Shown: one piece after another, positions 1 to 8,691 of the stretch
Position numbering within the stretch: the first letter of the stretch is position 1
Layout: every line of letters starts with the position of its first letter
NCBI RefSeq assembly: GCF_000731675.1
Contig: NZ_JMIT01000001.1
Span: forward strand, 1,797,526-1,861,525
Reading direction: 5' to 3'
Source of the DNA: Pseudomonas capeferrum
Lineage (GTDB): Bacteria; Pseudomonadota; Gammaproteobacteria; Pseudomonadales; Pseudomonadaceae
Length of the DNA: 64,000 nt
Translations under genes and position numbers: made by a program
Notes under the pieces: generated by a model
What the model was told of the DNA's origin: nothing
What the model saw: the letters and a program-made list of their open reading frames with translations, nothing else
Databases searched by the model: none

Positions 1-111
1 CGTGGCCTGCCCGGCGAAACGCCCAGCGCAGACGGCCTGGTGTCCGACGTGAGTGCCGAAACCGGCATGCGCGCGGCCTACCAGCAGTGGAAAAAGATGA
101 TGTCGGCGTGA
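1..111 (+). CDS. Rieske aromatic-ring-hydroxylating oxygenase, alpha subunit (C-terminal end only)
   Basis: The reading frame open from base 1 to a TGA at 109-111 encodes 36 residues ending in AYQQWKKMMSA. This short basic/aromatic tail resembles the ends of Rieske oxygenase large subunits. The identification rests mainly on position, because the beta subunit begins 14 bases downstream and the reductase follows. The Rieske cluster and mononuclear iron site lie outside the window, so substrate class cannot be judged here. Assignment as the alpha subunit is inferred from operon order and is fairly safe. Confidence 0.75.
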   Translation, partial: RGLPGETPSADGLVSDVSAETGMRAAYQQWKKMMSA

Positions 112-125
112 GCATGGAGAACCCT

Positions 126-602
126 ATGAACCTGCAATTGCTGCAAGAAGTCACCGCCTTCATCTGGCAGGAAGGCGACATGCTCGACCACGGCGAGTAC
201 GACACCTGGCTCGGCCAATGGACCGAAAAAGGCACATACATCATCCCCATCGACCCGAAACAGAGCGACTACGAGAACACCCTCAACTACGCCTACGACG
301 ACCACCACATGCGCGGCCTGCGGGTGCAGCGGTTGATCGGCGGCGAGTCGATTTCCACCAGCCCGCAACCGCGTACCGTGCGCACGCTGTCGCGCTTTCG
401 GGTGCTGAGCGACGACGGCGTCAACGTCACCGTGCGCTGCGCGCAGAACGTGCGGGAATTTCGCAAGGAAAGCCTCAAGCACTACAGCGCCGACCTGACC
501 TACACCCTGGTGCGGGCAGCGGGCAGTTTCAAGATCCACCGCAAGGTGATCAGCCTGATCAACAGCAACGATACCCTTGCCGGTATCGGCTACATCCTCT
601 AG
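126..602 (+). CDS. Aromatic-ring-hydroxylating dioxygenase, beta subunit
   Basis: This 158-residue protein has the usual length and the cone-shaped NTF2-like fold signature of Rieske dioxygenase small subunits: an early LDHGEYDTWL segment and a late VRCAQNVREFRKE strand region. Beta subunits are structural and support the alpha3beta3 oxygenase. The ATG at 126 is preferred because GGAGA lies six bases upstream; in-frame starts at 114 and 87 (GTG) lack a good ribosome site. It follows the alpha subunit and precedes a reductase. By eye it is not close to BenB, AntB or HcaF, so the substrate is unknown. Proximity to catBCA makes a catechol-yielding aromatic acid plausible, but that is inference. 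Confidence 0.85.
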   Translation: MNLQLLQEVTAFIWQEGDMLDHGEYDTWLGQWTEKGTYIIPIDPKQSDYENTLNYAYDDHHMRGLRVQRLIGGESISTSPQPRTVRTLSRFRVLSDDGVNVTVRCAQNVREFRKESLKHYSADLTYTLVRAAGSFKIHRKVISLINSNDTLAGIGYIL

Positions 603-612
603 GGCCACCGGC

Positions 613-1572
613 ATGATCGACCCACTGCTCGAAGTGATCGTGCAAGCCCGCGAGGTGCAAGGCGGCGACGTGCTGGTGCTGGAGCTGGCCGCAGTCGACG
701 GCCAGACCCTGCCGCGTTTTGCGGCGGGCGCCCACGTCGACCTGCACCTGGCGCCCGGCCTGGTCAGGCAGTACTCGCTGTGCGGCGACCCCGCGCACGC
801 CAATGTCTACCGCCTTGGCGTGCTCAAGGACAGCCAGTCCCGCGGCGGCTCGGTGGCGGCGCACGAGCACCTGCTGCCCGGCACGCCGATGCGCATCAGT
901 GCGCCGCGCAACCTGTTCCCGCTGGCCGGCGACGCCACGCGCTCGCTGTTGCTGGGCGGCGGCATCGGTATCACCCCGATGATCGCCATGGCGCATGCCC
1001 TGCATGCCCAAGGGCAGCCGTTCGAACTGCACTACCGCGGCCGCTCGCGCAGCCGCTGCGCGTTCGTCGACGAACTGCTCGCCGCACCGTTTGCCGCCAG
1101 CGTGTTCACCCACTTCAGCGACGAAGGCCCTGAGCAGCAACTGGACCTGGCCCAGGTACTCGGCCCGGCTACGCCAGGTGTGCACCTCTATACCTGTGGC
1201 CCGGCGAGCTTCATGGACTGGGTGATCGAGGGCGCACGCCAGCAAGGCTACGACGACGCGCATATCCACCACGAGTACTTCCAGGCCGAGGTCGACACCT
1301 CGGGCGGCAGCTTCGAGGTGGTGGCCGCGCGCAGCGGCAAGACCCTGCAGGTGCAGCAGGGCCAGACCCTGACCGCAGCGCTGCGCAGCGTCGGCATCAA
1401 GGTCGAGGTGTCGTGCGAGCAAGGCGTGTGTGGCACCTGCCTGTGCGACGTGCTCGAAGGCCAACCCGACCACCGTGACCACTACCTGACCGACGAGGAG
1501 AAACACGCCAACGAACAGATCGTGTTGTGTTGTTCCCGGGCGCGCGGCAAGCGCCTGGTGCTGGATATCTAG
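613..1572 (+). CDS. PDR/VanB-type oxygenase reductase (flavin, NAD, C-terminal 2Fe-2S)
   Basis: This 319-residue reductase passes electrons from NAD(P)H to the Rieske oxygenase encoded just upstream. The order is an N-terminal flavin domain (RQYSLCGDP near residue 50), a nucleotide-binding domain (GGGIGITPM, about 115-125), and a C-terminal plant-type ferredoxin domain with CEQGVCGTCLC plus a downstream Cys in VLCCSRA. This is phthalate dioxygenase reductase order. BenC and AntC carry the ferredoxin at the N terminus, so this operon is not a normal benABC or antABC. The ATG at 613 lies ten bases after the beta-subunit stop, consistent with one transcript. Confidence 0.88.
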   Translation: MIDPLLEVIVQAREVQGGDVLVLELAAVDGQTLPRFAAGAHVDLHLAPGLVRQYSLCGDPAHANVYRLGVLKDSQSRGGSVAAHEHLLPGTPMRISAPRNLFPLAGDATRSLLLGGGIGITPMIAMAHALHAQGQPFELHYRGRSRSRCAFVDELLAAPFAASVFTHFSDEGPEQQLDLAQVLGPATPGVHLYTCGPASFMDWVIEGARQQGYDDAHIHHEYFQAEVDTSGGSFEVVAARSGKTLQVQQGQTLTAALRSVGIKVEVSCEQGVCGTCLCDVLEGQPDHRDHYLTDEEKHANEQIVLCCSRARGKRLVLDI

Positions 1573-1683
1573 AAAAACAAAAACAAATACGTGACAGACA
1601 AGCGGGCGCAAGACCTGCAGCCCCTTCTGCCCAGTTGAACAACTGCCCAGGACTTGTACTGATCACACTTCCAGGATTACCCC

Positions 1684-2928
1684 ATGGAACTCAAATGGCC
1701 GTTGCGTGCGAAACCGTTTTGCCTGTGTGTGGGCGCTGTATTACCCCTGACCTGCTTGGCCGACGTGGTGGATGACAGCCACCTCTCGCTCAATTTCAGA
1801 AACCTCTACCTGAACCGTAACTTCACCAACCCCAGTGCACCGGTGTCCAAGGTCGGCAACTGGTCGCAGGGCTTCGACCTGCAGTTCGAATCTGGCTACA
1901 CCGATACCCCATTGGCAGTCGGCCTCGACCTCAACGGCCAGTACGCCTTGCGCCTGGACGCCACCGGCAATGATGGCTCACTACCCTACAGCCGCCATCG
2001 CCAGCAGGCCGCCGACGACTACAGCCGCGGCGGTGCGACGCTGAAGCTCAAGTACGCCAAGACCAAGGTGCTGATCGGTGACCAGAAACCCTTCTACCCA
2101 GTCGCCTCCAACGACCCCAGCCGCCAGCTCGACACCCTTTACCAGGGCGCGGTAATCGAATCACGCGACATCGACAACCTGACCCTCGTCGGCGGGCGCT
2201 TCTGGTCGATCGTCACCCGCGAGTCGTCCAACCACGAGCGCCTGTACCGCTACGGCACCCGCGACGACCAGGACAGTGATGGCCTGGACTTCGCCGGCGC
2301 CACCTATGCGCTGACCCCGGACCTGCAAGCCAGCTACTTCCATGGCGTGCTCAACGACATCTACAAGCAGGACTACGGTGGCATCAAGCACGCCCTGAAG
2401 TTTGCCGATGGTTACCAGTTGAAAACCGACGTCGGCTATTTCAACAACCGCGAAGACGGCGCCGCGCGCAGCGGCGCCGTGGATAACCGCGCCTACTTCG
2501 GCCTGGTCACCCTGGAAAAAAGCGGGCACATGCTGGGCCTCAGCTACCAGCGCATGACCGGCGACACCGTGTTCCCGACGCTCAACGGCTACGTGCCGCA
2601 GCTGTGGTTGCCGAACTGGGCAGGCCTGCCGTTCATTCGCCCGGACGAACGCAGCTGGTCGGTGCGCTACGGCTACAACTTCGCCGCCATCGGCCTGCCC
2701 GGGCTGAAGCTGTTCACCCGCTACATCAAAGGCACCGACATCGACCGCGGCCCGGGCCTTGCACGGGACCAGGAAAGCGAGCGCGACATCATGCTCAGCT
2801 ATGTGGTCCAGAGCGGCCCGCTCAAGGACCTGGCCTTCGACCTCAAGAACATGCGTACCCAGCAACAGTACGGCAACGACTACAACGAGTATCGCCTGAT
2901 CACTTCCTACACCTGGAAGTTCTGGTGA
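1684..2928 (+). CDS. OprD-family outer-membrane porin
   Basis: The product has 414 residues with an N-terminal signal peptide ending near LTCLA, followed by alternating beta-strand sequence and a C-terminal aromatic residue (TSYTWKFW), typical of outer-membrane barrels. OprD-family features include the early SLNFRNLYLNR segment and the DEFxGATY-like strand. Family members of the OpdK/BenF type let aromatic carboxylates or small acids cross the outer membrane. It lies 111 bases after the reductase and 22 bases before an aromatic-acid-type transporter, so it probably supplies the oxygenase substrate. The exact solute is not determinable. Confidence 0.9.
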   Translation: MELKWPLRAKPFCLCVGAVLPLTCLADVVDDSHLSLNFRNLYLNRNFTNPSAPVSKVGNWSQGFDLQFESGYTDTPLAVGLDLNGQYALRLDATGNDGSLPYSRHRQQAADDYSRGGATLKLKYAKTKVLIGDQKPFYPVASNDPSRQLDTLYQGAVIESRDIDNLTLVGGRFWSIVTRESSNHERLYRYGTRDDQDSDGLDFAGATYALTPDLQASYFHGVLNDIYKQDYGGIKHALKFADGYQLKTDVGYFNNREDGAARSGAVDNRAYFGLVTLEKSGHMLGLSYQRMTGDTVFPTLNGYVPQLWLPNWAGLPFIRPDERSWSVRYGYNFAAIGLPGLKLFTRYIKGTDIDRGPGLARDQESERDIMLSYVVQSGPLKDLAFDLKNMRTQQQYGNDYNEYRLITSYTWKFW

Positions 2929-2950
2929 CCGGCCCGCATGGAGATGGCTC

Positions 2951-4258
2951 ATGAGTAACCTGAACACTAACATCACCCGTGATACCGACCCGCGCACCAT
3001 GCGCCGCATCGTCATTGCCTCGGTCCTGGGCAACGCCCTGGAATGGTATGACTTCTTCCTCTATGGCACGGCGGCGGCGCTGATTTTCGCCCCGCTGTTC
3101 TTCCCCGCCGGCACCGACCCGGTGCTCGGCACCATGGCCTCGTTCGCAGGCTTCGCCGTGGGCTTTCTGGCACGCCCGCTGGGTGGCCTGATCTTCGGCC
3201 ACATCGGCGACAAGGCCGGGCGCAAGAAGGCCCTGGTGATGACCCTGGCGATCATGGGTGCGGCAACCTTTGCCATGGGGTTGCTGCCCACCTTCGAGCA
3301 GGCCGGCTACCTGGCCCCCGCCTGCCTGGTCATTTTGCGCGTGCTGCAAGGCGTCGCGTCGGGCGGCGAATGGGGCGGCGGCGTGCTGCTGCTGAGCGAG
3401 AATGCGCCCAAGGACCGGGTCGGGTTCTATGCGGCCTGGAGCCAGTTGGGTGTTTCCGGCGGGTTCGTGATGTCTGCCGCAGCGTTCTACCTGGTGCAGA
3501 TGCTGCCGGTCGACGACATGATGAGCTGGGGCTGGCGGGTGCCCTTCTTGGCCAGCATCCTGATCTTTGGTGTGGGCGTGTACATCCGCCGCAGCCTGCC
3601 AGAGAGCAAGGCCTTCGTCGAAGAGCAGGCCCAGCAGGACAAACCCGAGCACATGCCGGCCATGGAAGTGCTGCGCAAGCACCCCAAGGCGGTGCTGCAG
3701 GCCATGGGTATCCGCATCGCCGAGAACGGCAGTGCCTACCTGTTCCTGGCCTTCACCATCGCCTATGCCAAGTTCACCGGGCTGGATACCCAGCTGGTGC
3801 TGGCCAGCGTGATGGTGGCGATGATCGTCGAGGCCGGCACCATCGTGTTCTGGGGCTGGCTGTCGGACATCATTGGCCGGCGGGTGGTGTATGCCATCGG
3901 TTCGGTCGGCTTGATGGTGCTGGCGTTCCCGTTCTTCTGGATGCTCGATACCCACTCGCCAGTGTGGGTGTACCTGGCGGCGCTGCTGGGCATGGCCTTC
4001 TGTCACGGCGCCATGATCGGCACCCAGCCCGCGCTGATGGGTGAGCTGTTCCCGGCCAAGGTGCGTTATTCGGGGCTGGCCATGGGGCACGAGATTGCCT
4101 CGATCTTCTCGGGTGGCCTGGCGCCACTGGCGGCGACCGCACTGTTCAGCGTGTACAAGGACGCCTGGCCGGTGTCGGTGATGCTCATGGTGATGGGCGC
4201 GATTACCACCCTGGCGGTGATTTCCATCAAGCCACAGGCCGCTGCAGAAAAAAACTGA
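2951..4258 (+). CDS. MFS transporter, metabolite:H+ symporter (MHS) family
   Basis: This 435-residue inner-membrane protein has about 12 hydrophobic segments. It shows the MHS-family N terminus (GNALEWYDFFLYG), the loop 2-3 motif GHIGDKAGRKK and the RVLQGVASGGEWGGG signature. Family members import organic acids, aromatic acids and zwitterions with protons (for example ShiA, ProP, KgtP). The start at 2951 has GGAG about eight bases upstream. The preceding porin and oxygenase genes suggest it imports the oxygenase substrate or a related acid. Confidence 0.88.
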   Translation: MSNLNTNITRDTDPRTMRRIVIASVLGNALEWYDFFLYGTAAALIFAPLFFPAGTDPVLGTMASFAGFAVGFLARPLGGLIFGHIGDKAGRKKALVMTLAIMGAATFAMGLLPTFEQAGYLAPACLVILRVLQGVASGGEWGGGVLLLSENAPKDRVGFYAAWSQLGVSGGFVMSAAAFYLVQMLPVDDMMSWGWRVPFLASILIFGVGVYIRRSLPESKAFVEEQAQQDKPEHMPAMEVLRKHPKAVLQAMGIRIAENGSAYLFLAFTIAYAKFTGLDTQLVLASVMVAMIVEAGTIVFWGWLSDIIGRRVVYAIGSVGLMVLAFPFFWMLDTHSPVWVYLAALLGMAFCHGAMIGTQPALMGELFPAKVRYSGLAMGHEIASIFSGGLAPLAATALFSVYKDAWPVSVMLMVMGAITTLAVISIKPQAAAEKN

Positions 4259-4272
4259 CGGTAGCCCCCTTG

Positions 4273-4293
4273 GCAGGAGCAGCCTGCTCCTGC
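4273..4293. terminator. Perfect hairpin between the two MFS genes
   Basis: GCAGGAGCAG and CTGCTCCTGC form a perfect 10-bp stem around one central base, 14 bases after the MHS transporter stop. No strong T-run follows. It could be a weak terminator, an mRNA-stabilising stem or a processing site that separates expression of the two transporters. Confidence 0.45.
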
Positions 4294-4348
4294 GATGAGG
4301 CCGTCAGGCTTTCCACATCAGGGCTGTCCAAATCAGGAGCTCGCGTGC

Positions 4349-5707
4349 ATGAACACCCTCACCCAAGCGCAACACCTCAAGCCAAGCAAAAAACGCTACG
4401 TCTACGAATGGTATGTGGTCCTGCTGTGCATGGTGGCCTACATCTTCTCGTTCGTTGACCGGCAGATCCTGGCCTTGATGATCGAACCGATCAAGGCCGA
4501 CCTGCAACTGAGCGATACCCAGTTCAGCCTGCTGCACGGCCTGGCGTTCTCGCTGTTCTACGCCTTCATGGGCATGCCCATCGCCTACTTGGCCGACCGC
4601 TTCTCGCGGCCACGCATCATCGCGGTCGGGGTGATTTTCTGGAGCTTCGCCACGGCCGCCTGCGGCCTGAGCAAGAATTTCACGCAGATGTTCCTCGCCC
4701 GTATCGGCGTGGGGGTCGGCGAAGCGGCGCTGTCGCCTTCGGCCTATTCGATGTTCAGTGACCTGTTCCCCAAGGAAAAGCTCGGCCGCGCAGTGGGCAT
4801 CTACTCCATCGGCTCGTTCGTTGGTGGTGGCATTGCCTTTCTGGTCGGCGGCTACGTGATTACCTTGCTCAAGGACGCACAAACCATCGAGGTGGCGTTC
4901 CTGGGCGCCATGAAGGCCTGGCAACTGGCGTTCTTCATTGTCGGCTTGCCCGGTGTGATCGTTGGCCTGCTGATCTGGCTGACGGTGCGCAACCCGGAGC
5001 GCAAGGGCGCGCAGCTGGATGCAGACGGTAACGTACGCAAAGTGAAACTCACCGATGGCCTGCGTTTCATCGGCCGTCACCGGGCGACCTTCAGCTGCCA
5101 CTACCTGGGCTTCTCGTTCTACGCCATGGCACTGTTCTGCATGATGAGCTGGACACCCGCGCTGTACATCCGCAAGTTCGGCATGAGCCCTGAGCAGGCC
5201 GGTTTCATGCTCGGCACCATCTTGCTGTTGGCCAACACCACGGGGGTGGTATTCGGCGGTTGGCTGACCGACCACCTGGCCAAGCGTGGGCGTAGCGATG
5301 CGGCCATGCGCACCGGGGTGATTGGCGCGTTGGGCATGATCGTACCGGCCGTGCTGTATTCGCAGGTGGACCAGCTGTGGCTGTCGGTGACCTTACTGGT
5401 GCCGGCCATGTTCTTCGCCTCGTTCCCTATGCCGGCGTCCACTGCAGCCATGCAGATCCTCTCGCCGAACCAGGTACGTGCGCAGGTATCGGCGGTGTTC
5501 CTGTTGATCAGCAACCTGCTGGGCCTGGGGTTGGGGACCACGTTGGTGGCGCTGATTACCGACCGCTACTTCGGTGTGCCGGCAGCAGTCGGTTCGTCGA
5601 TGTCGATCGTCAGCTTCGCCGCGTCGTTGCTGGCCATCGTGCTGCTGGCCAAAGGCTGCAAGTGCTTCCGGCAGAGCATGCAACGCGAGCATCCGGTCGG
5701 GGGCTGA
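4349..5707 (+). CDS. MFS transporter, spinster-like family
   Basis: A 452-residue, 12-segment permease. The N terminus reads VAYIFSFVDRQILALM, and loop 2-3 has ADRFSRPRII, with a GVGVGEAALSPSAYSMFSD stretch in segment 4-5. Together these are typical of the spinster-like branch of the major facilitator superfamily found beside aromatic and terpenoid degradation genes. The ATG at 4349 follows AGGAG by nine bases; the longer frame upstream has no such site. It ends the oxygenase operon and may be a second importer or an exporter. Substrate unknown. Confidence 0.82.
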   Translation: MNTLTQAQHLKPSKKRYVYEWYVVLLCMVAYIFSFVDRQILALMIEPIKADLQLSDTQFSLLHGLAFSLFYAFMGMPIAYLADRFSRPRIIAVGVIFWSFATAACGLSKNFTQMFLARIGVGVGEAALSPSAYSMFSDLFPKEKLGRAVGIYSIGSFVGGGIAFLVGGYVITLLKDAQTIEVAFLGAMKAWQLAFFIVGLPGVIVGLLIWLTVRNPERKGAQLDADGNVRKVKLTDGLRFIGRHRATFSCHYLGFSFYAMALFCMMSWTPALYIRKFGMSPEQAGFMLGTILLLANTTGVVFGGWLTDHLAKRGRSDAAMRTGVIGALGMIVPAVLYSQVDQLWLSVTLLVPAMFFASFPMPASTAAMQILSPNQVRAQVSAVFLLISNLLGLGLGTTLVALITDRYFGVPAAVGSSMSIVSFAASLLAIVLLAKGCKCFRQSMQREHPVGG

Positions 5708-5777
5708 GGGGTTGGCCACGTAGGCCAGCATGACCCGATAGTAGTCGGGGGCACCAGGTGCCTGGCTTGGCATTTTC

Positions 5778-6028
5778 AGCGCCTATCAGATCGAGCGCCG
5801 CCCGCGCGGCGCTTCGCGGGGCAAGCCCGCTCCCACATCAGTTTCGGGCCAGTTATTCCTGAGGTATTGGCGCGCGGCCCCTTGGTGCCTGTCCCGATAT
5901 CGCGTCGGACAAACAAGGCGGTCGCGCGCAAATGCCACAGGCCGCATTGGCCTGAAACAAATGTGGGAGCGGCGGTGCGGCGATCCGACTTGCCCCGCGA
6001 AGCGCCGCGCGGGTGGCACTCGATATCC
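5778..6028. repeat. Dispersed GC-rich repeat, inverted pair
   Basis: The left unit has the core GATCGAGCGCCGCCCGCGCG followed by a hairpin, then GCTCCCACATC. The right unit repeats these modules in opposite orientation, ending in CACTCGATATC. About 150 bases of the left unit recur at 46087-46240. It fills the 427-base gap between the convergent MFS gene and catA; I see no gene in this gap. It looks like a P. putida-type REP/BIME element and may also terminate both transcripts. Confidence 0.8.
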
Positions 6029-6134
6029 CACAAAAAAGCCCGGACCCTCCCCGCACGGAAAGGCCCAGGCACAAACGATAAATCCTGTAGAAACGCGCTT
6101 GCGGTCATCTCACAAGCGCACGCAACCCCTGATC

Positions 6135-7070
6135 TCAGCCGTCTTGCAAAGCACGCGGCCGATGGCTGCGGATTTCCGCCTCAGGCGCCTTGGCAGGCTG
6201 CAACTGGAAGTCGAACGCCAGCTCGGCAAAGCGGTCACCTTGCACGCCTCGGTCACGCGCCGTCGCTGCATCCTCGACAAAGCGCAGGTCACCGATCAGC
6301 CCGTCGCGGGTGGCATAGGCGAAGTCGTCCCACAGGTACTGATCACCCGCGAAGTTGATCTGCGTGGTCAGGTGGCGATGCCCCGGCGCCGAGATGAAGA
6401 AATGCACGTGCGCCGGGCGCTGGCCATGGCGGCCGAGCAGGTTCAGGCATTCCTGGGTCGGCCCTTGTGGGTCGCAGCCATAGCCGGACGGCACGATCGA
6501 GCGGGCGCGGTAGCGGCCTTCGGCATCGGTGATGATGCGCCGGCGCAGGTTGTACTCGGACTGGCTCGAATCGAAGTACGAGTAGGTACCCTGGGTATTG
6601 GCGTGCCACAGGTCGACGGTAGCGCCCGCCAACGGCTTGCCCTCGGTATCGAATACCTGGCCCTGGAGGAACATCACCACGCCCGGGTCGGTGCCGTCGT
6701 CCATGCGCGCTTCGCCTTGGCTGACAGGCGCACCAGCAACATACAGCGGGCCTTCGATGGTACGCGGGGTGCCGCCGGTGAGGCCGGCTTCGGCATCCTT
6801 GGCATCCTGCAGCAGGTCGATGAAGTGCTCGATACCCAAGCCCGCAGCCAACAGCCCTGCCTCATTGCGACCGCCCAAGCGGTTGAGGTAGTCCACGGCA
6901 TGCCAGAACTCATCCTCGCTCACTTCCAGGTCTTCGATCAGGCGGGCAGTGTCCTGCAGCACGCGCAGGATGATCTGCTTGAAGCGCGGGTTACCCTCGG
7001 CGTGCCCAAGGCCTGCGGCCCTCTCGAAGAACGACTGGATCTCGGCAGTGTGGGAAATCTTCACGGTCAT
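6135..7070 (-). CDS. catA: Catechol 1,2-dioxygenase
   Basis: Intradiol ring cleavage of catechol to cis,cis-muconate in the cytoplasm, using non-haem Fe(III). The 311-residue length matches CatA. The N-terminal helical dimerisation region is followed by the beta-sandwich catalytic domain. Iron ligands are visible as Tyr163 (GTYSYFD), Tyr197 (VPSGYG), His221 and His223 (RPAHVHF). It is the last gene of catBCA on this strand, after catC with a 43-base gap. Start ATG at 7070 gives the usual MTVKISHT N terminus. Confidence 0.97.
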   Translation of the reverse strand: MTVKISHTAEIQSFFERAAGLGHAEGNPRFKQIILRVLQDTARLIEDLEVSEDEFWHAVDYLNRLGGRNEAGLLAAGLGIEHFIDLLQDAKDAEAGLTGGTPRTIEGPLYVAGAPVSQGEARMDDGTDPGVVMFLQGQVFDTEGKPLAGATVDLWHANTQGTYSYFDSSQSEYNLRRRIITDAEGRYRARSIVPSGYGCDPQGPTQECLNLLGRHGQRPAHVHFFISAPGHRHLTTQINFAGDQYLWDDFAYATRDGLIGDLRFVEDAATARDRGVQGDRFAELAFDFQLQPAKAPEAEIRSHRPRALQDG

Positions 7071-7113
7071 TTTGCTTACCTCGTATTGTTCTTGTCAGGT
7101 AGTCAGGGACGAC

Positions 7114-7404
7114 TCAACGGTCGTCGCTGTGGATCGACGAAGGGTGCCGGCACAGGCCGTCCACTTCAATCTCCATGTAGGGGAACAGCGGCAGTTGCAT
7201 CAGGGTATCGTGCAGGGCCTCGACGCTGGGGACGTCGAACACGCTGTAGTTGGCGTAGTGCCCGGCGATGCGCCACAGGTGACGCCAGGTGCCATCGCGT
7301 TGCAGGCGCTGGGCCAGTTCCTTTTCGTCGGCCTTGAGCTGGGCGGCCTTGGCCGGGTCCATGTCGACCGGCAGTTTCACGGTCATCTTCACGTGGAACA
7401 GCAT
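7114..7404 (-). CDS. catC: Muconolactone delta-isomerase
   Basis: This 96-residue protein converts muconolactone to beta-ketoadipate enol-lactone, the third catechol-branch step. Its N terminus MLFHVKMTVKLP and the block GHYANYSVFDV match CatC, which assembles as a decamer. It sits between catB (31 bases upstream) and catA (43 bases downstream) in a single operon. Length is as expected and nothing is missing. Confidence 0.96.
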   Translation of the reverse strand: MLFHVKMTVKLPVDMDPAKAAQLKADEKELAQRLQRDGTWRHLWRIAGHYANYSVFDVPSVEALHDTLMQLPLFPYMEIEVDGLCRHPSSIHSDDR

Positions 7405-7435
7405 GCGGGTTCTCCTTAGGCGTTCAGTTTCAAGA

Positions 7436-8557
7436 TCAGCGGCGGGCGAAGCGCGCCAGGCGCTGCTCGTCCAGGGTCAGGCCAAGGCCCGGTGTGTGTG
7501 GAATGTGCAGCTGGAAGTCGTGGTACTGCGGTGGCTCGTTGACGATTTCTTCGGTCAGCAGCAGCGGCCCGAACAGCTCGGTGCCCCAGGTCAATTGGCG
7601 CAAGGTGAGGAACGCGTGGGCCGAAGCCAGGGTGCCGATCGAGCCTTCGAGCATGGTCCCGCCGTACAGGGCGATACCGGCTGCTTCGGCGATCTGCGCA
7701 GTGCGCAGCACCGCACGGGGGCCGCCGTTCTTGGCAATTTTCAGGGCGAAGATGCTGGCCGCGCCGTCGGCGGCCAAGCTGAAGGCGTCCTCGACGCTTT
7801 CGATCGATTCGTCAGCCATGATCGGTGCCGGGCTGCGCTGATTCAGGCGCACCTGACCGCCCCGGTTGATCCGCGAGATCGGCTGTTCGATCAGGTCGAT
7901 GCCGTTGTCGCCCAGCACCTGGCAAGCGCGCAGGGCCTGGGACTCGTCCCAGTACTGATTGACGTCGACCCGCACGCTGGCGCTGTCGCCCAGCTCGCGC
8001 TTGATCGCCACCACGTGCTTGAGGTCCTGGTCCACCGGGTTGGCGCCGATCTTCAGCTTGAACACGCGGTGGCGGCGGATTTCCAGCATGTGCTGGGCTT
8101 CGGCGATATCGCGGGCGGTGTCGCCGCTGGCCAAGGTCCAGGCCACTTCCAGGCTGTCACGCACGCGGCCGCCCAGCAGTTCGCTGACCGGCAGGCCCAG
8201 GCGCTTGCCCTGGGCATCGAGCAAGGCACTTTCGATACCCGACTTGGCAAAGGTGTTGCCCTTGGCCAGCTTGTCCAGCTTGAGCATGGCGGCATTGATG
8301 TTGTCTGCCGGCAGGCCGATCAGGGCCGGCGCCAGGTGCGCGTCGATGTTGGCCTTGATACCCTCGGGGCTCTCGTAGCCATAGGCCAGGCCACCGATGG
8401 TGGTGGCCTCGCCGATACCTTCGACGCCGTCGCTGCAGCGCAGGCGCAAGACCACCAGGGTCTGCTGCTGCATGGTGTGCATTGCCAGCTTGTGTGGGCG
8501 GATGGTCGGCAGGTCGACGATAATGGCGTCTACACGTTCGATCAGGGCGTTGGTCAT
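7436..8557 (-). CDS. catB: Muconate cycloisomerase
   Basis: This 373-residue enolase-superfamily enzyme lactonises cis,cis-muconate to muconolactone. The muconate-lactonising signature is present: Lys167 and Lys169 in FKLKIG, with Lys169 the expected general base, and the metal ligand Asp198 in RVDVN. The start is the ATG at 8557 (MTNALIERVDAI); the 11 extra upstream codons in the open frame are not expected in CatB. It is the first gene of catBCA, divergent from catR across 134 bases, where muconate-bound CatR should activate it. Confidence 0.96.
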   Translation of the reverse strand: MTNALIERVDAIIVDLPTIRPHKLAMHTMQQQTLVVLRLRCSDGVEGIGEATTIGGLAYGYESPEGIKANIDAHLAPALIGLPADNINAAMLKLDKLAKGNTFAKSGIESALLDAQGKRLGLPVSELLGGRVRDSLEVAWTLASGDTARDIAEAQHMLEIRRHRVFKLKIGANPVDQDLKHVVAIKRELGDSASVRVDVNQYWDESQALRACQVLGDNGIDLIEQPISRINRGGQVRLNQRSPAPIMADESIESVEDAFSLAADGAASIFALKIAKNGGPRAVLRTAQIAEAAGIALYGGTMLEGSIGTLASAHAFLTLRQLTWGTELFGPLLLTEEIVNEPPQYHDFQLHIPHTPGLGLTLDEQRLARFARR

Positions 8558-8612
8558 GGTCGGCAGGTCCCGTCTGGTCGGGCCGCACACTGCGGGCCCG
8601 ACACTGCATTTA

Positions 8613-8626
8613 CTTGATTAATCAAG
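8613..8626. promoter_or_regulatory. Dyad in the catB-catR intergenic region
   Basis: CTTGATTAATCAAG is a perfect 14-bp palindrome midway between the divergent catB and catR starts. It contains a T-N11-A spacing, as expected of LysR-type sites. A second candidate segment (CCATACC followed by GGAGGTCT) lies at 8672-8690, next to the catR start. Either could be part of the CatR recognition or activation sites. Binding is inferred from position. Confidence 0.4.
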
Positions 8627-8691
8627 CATTGCGCGACAACCTGCCGGCCGTCCAATATCAAATGAATCTCCCACCATACCCTGGAGGTCTG

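Noticed and set aside
126..1572. Naming the first operon benBC or antBC because catBCA follows
   Set aside because: Reductase domain order is reversed relative to BenC/AntC and the beta subunit does not resemble BenB or AntB.
5393..5773. Minus-strand frame beginning MPSQAPGAPDYYRVMLAYV
   Set aside because: The first 30 residues look protein-like, but most of the frame lies antisense to the MFS gene and has no family. At best a remnant.
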